From positions 1-42,673 of the forward strand of contig JAEWBW010000032.1 of NCBI GenBank assembly GCA_023390955.1: a stretch of DNA of 42,673 nucleotides. Direction: 5' to 3'. A program made the position numbers and the translations under genes. Source of the DNA: Pseudomonadota bacterium. GTDB lineage: Bacteria; Pseudomonadota; Alphaproteobacteria; Rhizobiales; Xanthobacteraceae. The stretch's first letter is position 1, and every line of letters starts with the position of its first letter. The notes beneath the pieces were generated by a model. That model was not told the origin of the DNA and made no database searches. It saw only the letters and a list, made by a program, of their open reading frames with translations. This document shows, in pieces, positions 17,577 to 25,098 of the stretch.

Positions 17577-17897
17577 GGGTTTGGACTCAAATTCAACTGG
17601 CAGTCACTGTTCAGTGGCCTGCCAGATCGTAAATATCCATGGTTAACCCGGCGTTACGCCGGGTTCGCCGCTGTACGCGTGAGCAATTCGTTAACCATTT
17701 GGCGCGCGCTCGGAGGACAGCCTCGCGGCCTTGCGAGAAGTCGGGTCGCAACGCCTGTATTAACTCCATTGCCAGCTAGGCAATGTCCGCGCGGCCATCG
17801 CGTGGTAGGTGATTAACGAATAGGTAAGCATCCTCGCGCGGAGCGATCGAGGAGCGCGTGCTCTATTCGAGCCAGGTACTAATCCCGCGGAGCCGCG
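17577..17897. other. Divergent promoter region of chain-length and GT4 genes
   Basis: This 321-bp spacer between divergent genes contains the GGATATTTAC motif, two GTTAAC sites (17642-17647 and 17690-17695) and a perfect palindrome, all annotated separately. No small gene is evident. Promoters for both directions should be here. Confidence 0.55.
17629..17665 (-). promoter_or_regulatory. GGATATTTAC motif and 9-bp-arm palindrome upstream of chain-length gene
   Basis: On the minus strand GGATATTTAC (17638-17629) lies about 53 bp before the start at 17576, with GTTAAC (17647-17642) three bases further upstream. Overlapping it is a perfect palindrome: AACCCGGCG (17645-17653), TTA, CGCCGGGTT (17657-17665). 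The arrangement repeats that upstream of the polymerase (9781-9804) apart from the palindrome, suggesting joint control by an unidentified factor. Confidence 0.5.
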
Positions 17898-19040
17898 ATG
17901 AGGTCGTCCACCGCCAAGCATCAGACCAGCACGGGAGCGCCCAAGCGCCGTGTGCTGCTGCTGCAGACCCAGGCCGAGAATGCCGGCGCCCAGGAGATCA
18001 CGAGGATCCTGGGTAAGGGCCTGAGCGCGCGTGGTTACGAAGTCTTCAACCTGTTCTTCTTCCGCAAGTCCGCCTCCTTCGAGGAGCCGCCGAACACGCT
18101 CTATTGCGCGTCCAGCCGGCCGGGAACGCCCTTGGCGCTGCTGCGGATGCTGTGGACGCTGCGCCGTCACCTCCGGGACGTGAAGCCGGACGCGGTCCTG
18201 ACGTTCCAGCATTTCGGCAACGTGATCGGCGGCGGTGTGTCGCGCCTGGTCTGCCGTGCTCCGGTGATTGCAAATCAGGTGTCGTCTGCGATGTCGATGA
18301 GCTGGCCGGTTCGGGCCGCCGATATCGTCATGGGCACCACCGGGTTCTTCAATTTCATCACCCTCAATTCGCAGCACATGCAGGACGAGTATGCGCGCTA
18401 TCCCGCGCCCTATCGGGCGCGCATGAAGCATGTTGCGCATGGATTTGACGTCAAATCGCTCGATCTGCCGAAGCGAATTGCGCGGCAACGCTTCGAGCTG
18501 CCGCTCGATCCTGCGCTGCTCGGCTGTGCCGCGCGACTACACCCCCACAAGCGGCTGGATGCTGCGATCCGTCTGCTGGAGGGTGAACCCTCCTGGCATC
18601 TCGCACTGGCGGGTCAAGGCCCGGACGAGGAGCGGCTGCGGCTTCTGGCGGATGAGCTGAAGGTCTCCGACCGGCTGCATTTCATCGGCGAGATCTCGCC
18701 GCAGGAGATGGCGGGGTTCCTCGCCTGCCTGGATGTCTTCGTGTTCCCCACGCAAGCCGAGACCTTCGGCCTTGCGGCGGTCGAAGCCGCGAGCGCCGGC
18801 GTTCCCTCGGTCGTCAATGACCTCGCTGTCTTGCGCGAGGTGCTGTCGGTGGACGGACAGCCGGCGGCGCTCTTCGTCGATGCCGCGGATAATGCAAAGT
18901 TGTCGGCGGCTGTTTCCAGAATCTTGACCGATGAGACGCTAAGCAACGAGCTGCGGCAAAACGCCAAAGGCCTCAGGTCGCGCTATTCGATAGAGACCAT
19001 GATCGAGGAATACGTTCAAATTCTCGATCAAGCGATGTGA
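17898..19040 (+). CDS. GT4-family glycosyltransferase
   Basis: This 380-residue protein has the GT-B fold signature. The N-terminal half begins with RRVLLLQTQAENAGAQEITR (donor/acceptor loop). The C-terminal half has GCAARLHPHKRLDAAI (209-224), LALAGQGPDEERL (235-247) and the catalytic EX7E motif in AETFGLAAVEAASAGVPSV (E288, E296). GT4 enzymes transfer a sugar from a nucleotide donor, keeping the anomeric configuration. It would act at the cytoplasmic face on the lipid-linked repeat unit. The ATG at 17898 has CGGAG about 8 bases upstream. The next gene follows after 30 bp, so the two are probably co-transcribed. Donor and acceptor are unknown. Confidence 0.88.
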   Translation: MRSSTAKHQTSTGAPKRRVLLLQTQAENAGAQEITRILGKGLSARGYEVFNLFFFRKSASFEEPPNTLYCASSRPGTPLALLRMLWTLRRHLRDVKPDAVLTFQHFGNVIGGGVSRLVCRAPVIANQVSSAMSMSWPVRAADIVMGTTGFFNFITLNSQHMQDEYARYPAPYRARMKHVAHGFDVKSLDLPKRIARQRFELPLDPALLGCAARLHPHKRLDAAIRLLEGEPSWHLALAGQGPDEERLRLLADELKVSDRLHFIGEISPQEMAGFLACLDVFVFPTQAETFGLAAVEAASAGVPSVVNDLAVLREVLSVDGQPAALFVDAADNAKLSAAVSRILTDETLSNELRQNAKGLRSRYSIETMIEEYVQILDQAM

Positions 19041-19070
19041 TGGTGAACTGCCCTGGACGGACGGCCGGAC

Positions 19071-20603
19071 ATGATCGTCGAGTTCCATTGCGAAGCTGAG
19101 CATGCGCGGCAATGGATGACTCGCGGACATTTGTCCGCGGGGGCACGGACCATTCCGGTTCAAATCGCGTGGTCGGCCACGACCGAAGCCCGGCCTGCCG
19201 GCCTCGAGATGCTGTTCGAGCTCGAGCGCATGATCTTGCGCAGGGGAAAACGCGGTGACGCCGACAAGCTGACGGCGATCCCGGAGCAATTGCGCCACCG
19301 CGCCGGCAATGCCGATATCATCGTTGATTTCACGACTGCCGCGCGAGATCCCGACTGTTCAGCAAAGTTGTATCTGCGTCCGCTGTTCAACGGCAGGCCG
19401 GGAGAAAACGCCGCGTTGGCGGCGATCCTGGCGGGAGACTTGCCGGTCATCGAAATCGTCAACGAAATCGACGGAGCGGTGCTGGACCGCGGGCATCCCT
19501 CCGCGGAGATCGCGGCGGGCCTCAGCGGTGCGCTCGAGACCGTCATGGCGCGCACGCTCAGCATGTTGGCTGCAGTCCTTTCGGATGCGCCGCGGCTCGT
19601 GCCCCAATTGAAGTATTCGGCGGCCGGCGGCGCGCAGCCGCGGCCAGCCAAATATGTCCTGCGTGGCCTTGCGGTTTCGATCGCGAAGGAGATCTATCGT
19701 CTCTGCTGCCACGCCCCGCATTGGCACGTCGGGTGGCGCTACAGCCCGGCGGCGAATGTCTGGCAAACGGGGGACCTGTCAGGACCGCGCTGGAATGTGC
19801 TCGGTGATCCCGGCCATCGGTTCTACGCCGATCCGTTTCCGATCCAGTGGCAGGGACGCACCTTCGTCTTCTTCGAGGATCTCGACCATCACGTCGGCAA
19901 GGGCATCATCTCCGCGATCGAGTTCGATGGCAGGGGGCCGGTTGGCGGAGTCCTGCCTGTTCTCGAAGAGCCCTGGCATTTGTCCTACCCATTCCTCATC
20001 GAGGAAGGTGGCGATCTCTGGATGATCCCGGAAAGCACGGGACATCGCGACGTGGCGCTCTACAGGTGCGTTCGTTTCCCGGACAAGTGGGAGCGGCATG
20101 CAACGCTGCTTTCGGGGCTCGAGCTCGCTGACGTCACCATCACCAGGCATAACGGCCTGAATTACATGTTCGGGGCGTGGCGGGACGGAACTGGGGGATA
20201 TTCCGACACCCTGTCGATCTACTACGCCGAGAGCCTGTTCGGTCCGTGGCGGCCTCATGCGAGCAATCCGGTCCTGATGGATCGCGCAACCACGCGGCCC
20301 GCGGGTAACTTCGTGCACATTGACGGCAAGCTGTTGCGGCCGGTCCAGGATTGCACGCATGGATATGGATGCGCGCTCGGGCTTGCCGAAATTCTCGAAC
20401 TCTCGCCGACAACGTTCAGGCAAGATGTTCGGCACATATTGAAGCCCGGTCCGGTGTGGCCCGGCCGCAAGCTTCACACCCTCAACCGTTGCGGCAATCT
20501 CGAGGTCATCGACGGATCGCGCGTTCAGCCGAAGAGCGCCTTCCTGCGCAGGCCCGCATCGGCCATGTCATCTGCCACGATGTCCCCCGCCGTATCGCGG
20601 TGA
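19071..20603 (+). CDS. Formyltransferase-like / five-bladed beta-propeller protein
   Basis: The protein has 510 residues. Residues ~80-190 (NADIIVDFTTAARD, then NAALAAILAGDLPVIEIVNEID) resemble a worn formyltransferase-type domain. Residues ~225-490 look like a five-bladed propeller of the GH43/furanosidase fold: repeated units such as FYADPFPIQWQGRTFVFFED, SYPFLIEEGGDLWMIPEST, and NFVHIDGKLLRPVQDC. A similar propeller occurs in the N-terminal domain of plant glucosamine inositolphosphorylceramide transferases. I infer a sugar-modifying or binding role in the polysaccharide pathway. It has no signal peptide, so it is probably cytoplasmic. It follows the GT4 gene and converges with the LuxR gene. 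Confidence 0.72.
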   Translation: MIVEFHCEAEHARQWMTRGHLSAGARTIPVQIAWSATTEARPAGLEMLFELERMILRRGKRGDADKLTAIPEQLRHRAGNADIIVDFTTAARDPDCSAKLYLRPLFNGRPGENAALAAILAGDLPVIEIVNEIDGAVLDRGHPSAEIAAGLSGALETVMARTLSMLAAVLSDAPRLVPQLKYSAAGGAQPRPAKYVLRGLAVSIAKEIYRLCCHAPHWHVGWRYSPAANVWQTGDLSGPRWNVLGDPGHRFYADPFPIQWQGRTFVFFEDLDHHVGKGIISAIEFDGRGPVGGVLPVLEEPWHLSYPFLIEEGGDLWMIPESTGHRDVALYRCVRFPDKWERHATLLSGLELADVTITRHNGLNYMFGAWRDGTGGYSDTLSIYYAESLFGPWRPHASNPVLMDRATTRPAGNFVHIDGKLLRPVQDCTHGYGCALGLAEILELSPTTFRQDVRHILKPGPVWPGRKLHTLNRCGNLEVIDGSRVQPKSAFLRRPASAMSSATMSPAVSR

Positions 20604-20619
20604 TGCCGCATCGGAACGG

Positions 20620-21720
20620 TCAGGCGAGCTGGGAGACGAGCGTGACGAGCTCCGACTGACGGTGCGCGCCGGTCTTCGAGAAGATCGATTTCAAATGATT
20701 GCGCGCGGTCTCTCGTGAGATGTGCAGCTGTTCGGCGGCGCTATCGATCGTCGTGCCGCTGGCGAGCAGCGCGGCCAAGCGCGATTCCGCCGGGGTCAGG
20801 TCGAACGCCTGAGCGATGAGCGCGGGATCGGGCGCCGCGCGCGGGACGAGGTTGGACAGGATCAGCATTGCGCGAGCTCCGAGGAAGACGGAGCGCGCCG
20901 CGCCATCCACCGGCAGCACGCGAAGCACCACCGGCGGCTTGTTGGTCCGCCGGATCAGAATGGGAGAGGCGGGGAGGGCGACCGTATCAGGCGTCGATCG
21001 GATCATGCTGGTGAGCTGATCGATCCTGGTCATGGCCTGCTTGTCGCGCACGACAAGCCGCCGTTCCCTGACGCGGACCTCGTTGTCGAATCCGGATTCG
21101 GCCGCCGCGTTGGTGCTGAGCACCCTCCCTTGCCGGTCGAGAACCATGGCCGGTTGCCGGACCCGGTCGAGGACGTCGGTCATCGAGTTCAGGGCGATCC
21201 TGCCTACCACGGTCGCAAGCGTGGCGGTTTCGGTCAGCCGCGGCGCCAGCCGCGCGAGCAACTGCTTGTCGCGCGCTTCGAACGCGCCTTCGCGGCCCGT
21301 TCGCTGGATCGTCAATGCCCATGCTGCGCTGTCGGCCCAGAAGCCGACACCGGCGAACCAGCGGTATCCGAACGGAAACAGCACTTCGTTGTACATGGGA
21401 TCGGAGCGGATCTGCTCCGGGGTCATGACGTCGAGATCCGTCACGACCTCGCCGGCCATCAAGCGTGGAAACGCCTTGGCGCGCGGATCGATCAGATGCC
21501 AGTTGTTCCTGAAATAGAACTGGGTCGCTTCATCGATCGATTCCGTCCGCGGAACGTCCGGGGTCCTGATGTCGCTTTGCAGGAGGATCGCTGCGGAGGC
21601 GCCGACCGCCTTGCAGATGCCGTCCATGATGTCGCGCCAGGCCTCCGGATTCACGGCGGCCTCGCCGAGGCGGTTCAGGACCTTTGACAGCTCGTCATCG
21701 TCGATCTCACCGGGTCTCAA
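20620..21720 (-). CDS. LuxR-type transcriptional regulator
   Basis: The 366-residue protein carries a C-terminal LuxR HTH (about 302-360) with LTPAESRLAALLASGTTIDS, AEQLHISRETARNHLKSIF and SKTGAHRQSELV. The N-terminal ~290 residues form a PAS/GAF-like sensor region (RWFAGVGFWADSAAWALTI, then QPAMVLDRQGRVLSTNAAAE). There is no receiver domain. The start is TTG at 21720, supported by GAGGGGA seven bases upstream. Its position at the end of the polysaccharide cluster suggests it controls that cluster, but this rests on location alone. The ligand, if any, is unknown. Confidence 0.85.
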   Translation of the reverse strand: MRPGEIDDDELSKVLNRLGEAAVNPEAWRDIMDGICKAVGASAAILLQSDIRTPDVPRTESIDEATQFYFRNNWHLIDPRAKAFPRLMAGEVVTDLDVMTPEQIRSDPMYNEVLFPFGYRWFAGVGFWADSAAWALTIQRTGREGAFEARDKQLLARLAPRLTETATLATVVGRIALNSMTDVLDRVRQPAMVLDRQGRVLSTNAAAESGFDNEVRVRERRLVVRDKQAMTRIDQLTSMIRSTPDTVALPASPILIRRTNKPPVVLRVLPVDGAARSVFLGARAMLILSNLVPRAAPDPALIAQAFDLTPAESRLAALLASGTTIDSAAEQLHISRETARNHLKSIFSKTGAHRQSELVTLVSQLA

Positions 21721-22070
21721 GAGCGGGTCCCCTCAACTCGATCAGCGGCCTTGATCGTGCCGTCGCGCTTCCTCTTGCCGCGGACCATGAGAGCCCGCCA
21801 GTCGACTTTCGCACCTTCAACGGCGGCTTCGTCGACGTTCACCTGGTTAGGAAGGAAGTAGCTCGGAGCAAGCCCGTTGCTTATTCTTCCTGAAATGTCT
21901 TCAGGTACTCAACGTCCAACAGAAATGGATTATGGTATCATTCAGCCTCCGTCAACGGTGCTCGCGAGATTGCTTGCTTGAGTCATCAAGATGGGACGAC
22001 GATCGGAGACGAAAGTGCCTATTTTGTCGAGAACCCATTTTGCAAGTTGATGGGGACGGGACAAATGAAG
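21721..22070. other. Intergenic stretch, no gene identified
   Basis: This spacer is more AT-rich than its neighbours, particularly from 21860 to 22060. It has a small stem at 21889-21905 (CCTGAA/TTCAGG). I see no open frame with a ribosome binding site. It could hold the LuxR gene promoter or a small RNA, but nothing shows this directly. Confidence 0.4.
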
Positions 22071-22094
22071 AGGGCCCCGCCGAAGCGGGGCCCT
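22071..22094 (-). terminator. Rho-independent terminator of the His-rich gene
   Basis: A 10-bp perfect stem AGGGCCCCGC/GCGGGGCCCT closes a 4-base loop. On the minus strand the loop is TTCG closed by C-G, an extra-stable tetraloop, followed by a moderately T-rich stretch. It lies about 20 bases after the stop of the gene at 22115. On the plus strand the stem is followed by TTTC, so weaker action in that direction is possible. Confidence 0.8.
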
Positions 22095-22114
22095 TTCAGT
22101 TCATACCGGGCGCG

Positions 22115-22351
22115 TTAGTCGTCCCAGTGATGACGGCGGATCACGACACTACGGTCGTGGTCATGGTGATACCAGCCACGATGCCAGCCGTGGTCATGCT
22201 CGTAGATCCGAGCGCGCGGACCATCATAGCGTTCGCCGTAATAGCCCGGCCCGCCGCCGACATAGACGCCGACGCCGGCCGCATTGGCGATGGTCGGGGC
22301 ACCGATTGCAAGCGTCGCTGCCGCCGCAAGTGCGTAAGTGAGCTTTCTCAT
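22115..22351 (-). CDS. Small secreted His-rich protein
   Basis: This 78-residue protein has a signal peptide (MRKLTYALAAAATLAIGAPTIANA), leaving about 54 mature residues that start AGVGVYVGGGPGYYG. The mature part is rich in Gly and Tyr, then in His, Asp, Arg and Trp (HDHGWHRGWYHHDHDRS). That composition suits metal binding or a surface role, but no function is shown. AAAGGAGGAA sits six bases before the ATG, a very strong ribosome binding site, and a strong terminator follows. Both suggest high expression as a single-gene unit. Similar small proteins are common in Bradyrhizobium. Confidence 0.85.
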   Translation of the reverse strand: MRKLTYALAAAATLAIGAPTIANAAGVGVYVGGGPGYYGERYDGPRARIYEHDHGWHRGWYHHDHDRSVVIRRHHWDD

Positions 22352-22562
22352 CTGTTCCTCCTTTGCATCGTCGTGCGGGGACCAACGGCTCCCGGCACGG
22401 GCTGTTGCAGGAACTCGCCAGAAACTTTCTTGAATGGTTGTTCAGGCCGGTTGAGCGGAACAGCGTGCCGCCGTTGAAGCGAGGCCGTCGCCTGAGGAAC
22501 TATTGCCACTTTATCCCGTTGGAGGCCTGTTCGAATCCGCGCGGGCGCCACGGGAGCTTCCA

Positions 22563-22967
22563 TTGCCGATCATCCGATATTTCGTAGTCATCGGCAGCCT
22601 GCTGCTCGCACTTCTTTTTGCCTCCGACCACTATCTGTCCCTGCCGCTGGACGCTGTCCGTAGTGCGGAGGTCGACAGGACAACCATCCGCATCCATTCC
22701 GCACGAGCTGTTCCCGAAAAGATCGTCTTCGACACGTCCCAACCGGTGACGACGCCGTCTGCTGTCTCCCTCGCCGAGGCGCGTCCAGAGCCGCGTGAGG
22801 CGCACGCGATGATGGCCACGCCACCCCGGCGGGCCGACAAGGCTGCGGCGCCCTCCGTCAGGCCGGTAGCCGAGCGGACGCGGACGCAGGCACGCCGTGT
22901 TGCCAGGGAGCGCTGGAAGGATCGGCGGTTAGCCCTCGAGCAGGGCAATCTGTTCGCCGGTTGGTAA
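22563..22967 (+). CDS. Small membrane-anchored protein of unknown function
   Basis: The TTG at 22563 is chosen as start: it has GGGAG six bases upstream and starts the protein right at LPIIRYFVVIGSLLLALLFAS, an N-terminal membrane anchor. The open frame extends upstream to 22503 but the extra residues look non-coding. The 134-residue product then has EKIVFDTSQP, Ala/Pro-rich low-complexity sequence, and a C-terminal basic helix (RTRTQARRVARERWKDRR). The bulk should face the periplasm. I do not recognise a named family. Confidence 0.65.
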   Translation: MPIIRYFVVIGSLLLALLFASDHYLSLPLDAVRSAEVDRTTIRIHSARAVPEKIVFDTSQPVTTPSAVSLAEARPEPREAHAMMATPPRRADKAAAPSVRPVAERTRTQARRVARERWKDRRLALEQGNLFAGW

Positions 22968-23046
22968 TTGACCAATTGGAGCTTGCGGAATCTCTGACCC
23001 GCAGCTTCAGAAACAGCAGTCGGAGGTGAGCGACCAGGAGGCAAGG

Positions 23047-23280
23047 ATGAGAACATTTGTCGGGCGGACAACGGTGGCAGCAGCAGTGGTGGTGTTGGCC
23101 TTGATGGCGCCTGCCTCGGCGAGAATCGGGATCGCGCCTGCAGCGACCATGCAGGACGATGCCATGATCTCGGTGCGCGGCGGACACGGCCATGGGCACG
23201 GCCACGGATGGCACGGCAATCGCGGCCATCATTATGGCTGGTACAGGGGCCGCGGCAACTGGCGCCACCAGCACCGCTGA
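23047..23280 (+). CDS. Small secreted Gly/His-rich protein
   Basis: This 77-residue protein begins MRTFVGRTTVAAAVVVLALMAPASA, a clear signal peptide. The mature part has a (GH)n run GGHGHGHGHGWHGNRGHH followed by YGWYRGRGNWRHQHR. The His and Gly content suggests metal or surface binding, without proof. AGGAGG lies about 7 bases before the ATG at 23047, which decides this start over a GTG at 23026. The L,D-transpeptidase gene begins 9 bp after the stop, so the two are probably co-transcribed. Confidence 0.75.
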   Translation: MRTFVGRTTVAAAVVVLALMAPASARIGIAPAATMQDDAMISVRGGHGHGHGHGWHGNRGHHYGWYRGRGNWRHQHR

Positions 23281-23289
23281 GCGCTCGCA

Positions 23290-24270
23290 ATGAGGGCCGC
23301 TGTTGCGACGTGCGTCCTGATAGGATTGGCCCATTTGGCGAGCCCGATGCTCGCTGCCGAATTGACCGCGACCGCGATCAATTCGGCCGAGCCGCCGAAG
23401 AAGAGCCTGTCGGACCGGAAGCCGACGCCGGCCGGCGTCAGGTTGCAGGTGCTGCTCGACCGGGCGCATTTCTCGCCCGGCGAGATCGACGGCAAGTTCG
23501 GCGAGAATGCAAAGAAGGCGCTGCGCGCCTTCGAGGCAGCGCAACAGCTGCCGGGGGCCGATGACGTCAGCGCTGAAGCCTGGAAGAAGCTTGCGACAGA
23601 CGATCGCCCGGTGATGATGAACTACACCATCACCGACAAGGACATCGCCGGGCCTTTCTTGCCAAAACTTCCTGCGAAGATGGAGGACATGCAGGACATT
23701 CCAAAGCTGTCCTACACCAGCGCGCGCGAGGCTCTGGCTGAGAAGTTTCACATGAGCGAGGCGCTGCTTGCCGCCCTGAATCCCGGCCGGCATTTCGATC
23801 GCGCCGGAGACGCGATCGTGGTGATCGATACAGGTGCCGATCAAACCCCGCCAAAAGCCGCCAGGGTCGAGGTCGACAAGGCCCGGCAGACGGTCAAGCT
23901 GTTCGATGGCGCCAACGCACTGATCGGGTTTTATCCGGCGACCGTCGGCAGCGGGGACAAGCCGTCTCCCTCCGGAACGTTGAAGGTGACGGAGATCAAC
24001 CGCAACCCGAACTATCGCTACAACCCGGCCTACCGTTTCAAGGGCGTCAAGTCCCGCAAGCCTTTCACCATCAGGCCTGGACCGAACAATCCCGTCGGCA
24101 CCATGTGGATCGATTTGGGTGGCGAGGGTTACGGCATTCACGGCACGCCGTTTCCCGGAAAGGTGTCGAAATCGGAGTCGCACGGTTGCGTCCGTCTGAC
24201 GAACTGGGATGCCGAACGCGTTGCCGAACGGATTTCCAAAGGCACGCCCGTGGCGTTTCTCGATCGCTGA
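23290..24270 (+). CDS. Exported L,D-transpeptidase (YkuD family)
   Basis: The 326-residue protein has a signal peptide (to about residue 23), a peptidoglycan-binding domain (about 45-101; LLDRAHFSPGEIDGKFGENAKKAL), a middle LysM-like part (~138-181), and a C-terminal YkuD domain (~191-325). The catalytic motif is IHGTPFPGKVSKSESHGCVRL, with H284, H298 and nucleophile C300. These enzymes make 3-3 peptide cross-links in peptidoglycan or anchor proteins to it, in the periplasm. It follows the Gly/His-rich protein gene closely. Which of the two reactions it performs cannot be told from sequence alone. Confidence 0.9.
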   Translation: MRAAVATCVLIGLAHLASPMLAAELTATAINSAEPPKKSLSDRKPTPAGVRLQVLLDRAHFSPGEIDGKFGENAKKALRAFEAAQQLPGADDVSAEAWKKLATDDRPVMMNYTITDKDIAGPFLPKLPAKMEDMQDIPKLSYTSAREALAEKFHMSEALLAALNPGRHFDRAGDAIVVIDTGADQTPPKAARVEVDKARQTVKLFDGANALIGFYPATVGSGDKPSPSGTLKVTEINRNPNYRYNPAYRFKGVKSRKPFTIRPGPNNPVGTMWIDLGGEGYGIHGTPFPGKVSKSESHGCVRLTNWDAERVAERISKGTPVAFLDR

Positions 24271-24302
24271 GATCTCGTCCGGGTGGATTGCCCAAGCCGC
24301 GG

Positions 24303-24599
24303 CTATTCTTCGTTCGAGTCCTGGTTCGAATCCTGGCCCCCGCGGCCCACATGCGAGCGGGATGATCTCACGACGCGCTTGGGGTTGAGGACAGCGGCTT
24401 GCTCCGCCTCGCGTAACAGCTTGCGGACCGCGCGGGCCTTTCTCATGGCCAGCTTGATGTTCGGACGGGGGCTGTCCTCTTCGAAGAACAACACGACCTC
24501 GCAGCTCGGGCACTGCCGCGAATAGCCGTTCTGGAGCCGCCGCGCGCGCTCACGGAAAACGGTCTTGCAACGGGTGCAGTGAACTTGGACGGAATCCAT
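24303..24599 (-). CDS. Small zinc-ribbon protein
   Basis: The 98-residue product from the ATG at 24599 has a CxxC...CxxC ribbon (C8, C11, C30, C33) separated by a basic helix-like stretch, followed by an acidic turn (FFEEDSPRP) and a basic region (MRKARAVRKLLREA). It ends in a QDSNQDSNEE tail. It is cytosolic and could bind nucleic acid or protein, but no function is known. The ribosome binding site is weak. It converges with the L,D-transpeptidase gene. Confidence 0.7.
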   Translation of the reverse strand: MDSVQVHCTRCKTVFRERARRLQNGYSRQCPSCEVVLFFEEDSPRPNIKLAMRKARAVRKLLREAEQAAVLNPKRVVRSSRSHVGRGGQDSNQDSNEE

Positions 24600-24686
24600 G
24601 GCTTTCGCAAAATGTCGCGAGGTCGAAGCGGCGGACCGTAGCCAGAATTCCCTCACAAACTGGAAATGGGATTGATTGACATGGCA

Positions 24687-24713
24687 GCGCCCGGAACTTG
24701 CCGTTCCGGGCGC
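24687..24713. repeat. Perfect 11-bp-arm hairpin
   Basis: GCGCCCGGAAC (24687-24697) and GTTCCGGGCGC (24703-24713) form a perfect stem with the loop TTGCC. It lies 78 bases beyond the stop of the small frameshifted gene on the minus strand. No T-run follows on either strand, so it may be a Rho-independent terminator lacking its tail, or another structured element. Confidence 0.5.
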
Positions 24714-24790
24714 GGATCAGCCGAATTGATCGACCTGTCGAGATTGCTCAGGCGCGCCAGGCATTGCTCTGGCACTTGACCTGCCATCGC

Positions 24791-25002
24791 TCAGCGGGCG
24801 TACCAGTATCCCCACCAGCGCTGATGGACCGGGCGCGCGCCCGCCTTCATGGCAACGATCTCCTCAACAGGGCGAAGCTGGGGCCCGTAGATCGCGGGCG
24901 GATAGACATCGTCCCAGAACGCGTATCCGGTTCGGACAGCTACGCGGTGATGGGCGGGAGGGGGGCGAGCATTAAAATGAACAATAAATCACTCTTTGAC
25001 AT
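24791..25002 (-). pseudogene. Frameshifted small secreted-protein gene (candidate)
   Basis: On the minus strand an ATG at 25002 reads MSKSDLLFILMLAPLPPITA and then stops. In the -1 frame a protein-like stretch ends at 24791: ARPPPAHHRVAVRTGYAF, DDVYPPAIYGPQLRPVEEI, then RPVHQRWWGYWYAR. The two join if one C is restored in the C6 tract near 24961. The result looks like the small His/Trp/Tyr-rich exported proteins nearby. It may be a recent one-base deletion, a sequencing error, or two unrelated frames. GAGG lies very near the ATG. Confidence 0.45.
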
Positions 25003-25098
25003 TGCCTCTGTCGCGAAAATCGACTGAAGTCCGGCACGAACAGGTTGGGCGAATGCTGTGCTTGTTGTAGATCGCACGCGACCTGAGGGGATTTTTTG

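Noticed and set aside
24323..24333. GGTTCGAATCC, resembling a tRNA T-arm
   Set aside because: No acceptor, D or anticodon arm is present, and the bases encode the DSNQDSN tail of the small zinc-ribbon protein.
22858..24513. 551-codon open frame on the minus strand
   Set aside because: It is antisense to the L,D-transpeptidase gene, which has a clear catalytic motif and signal peptide.
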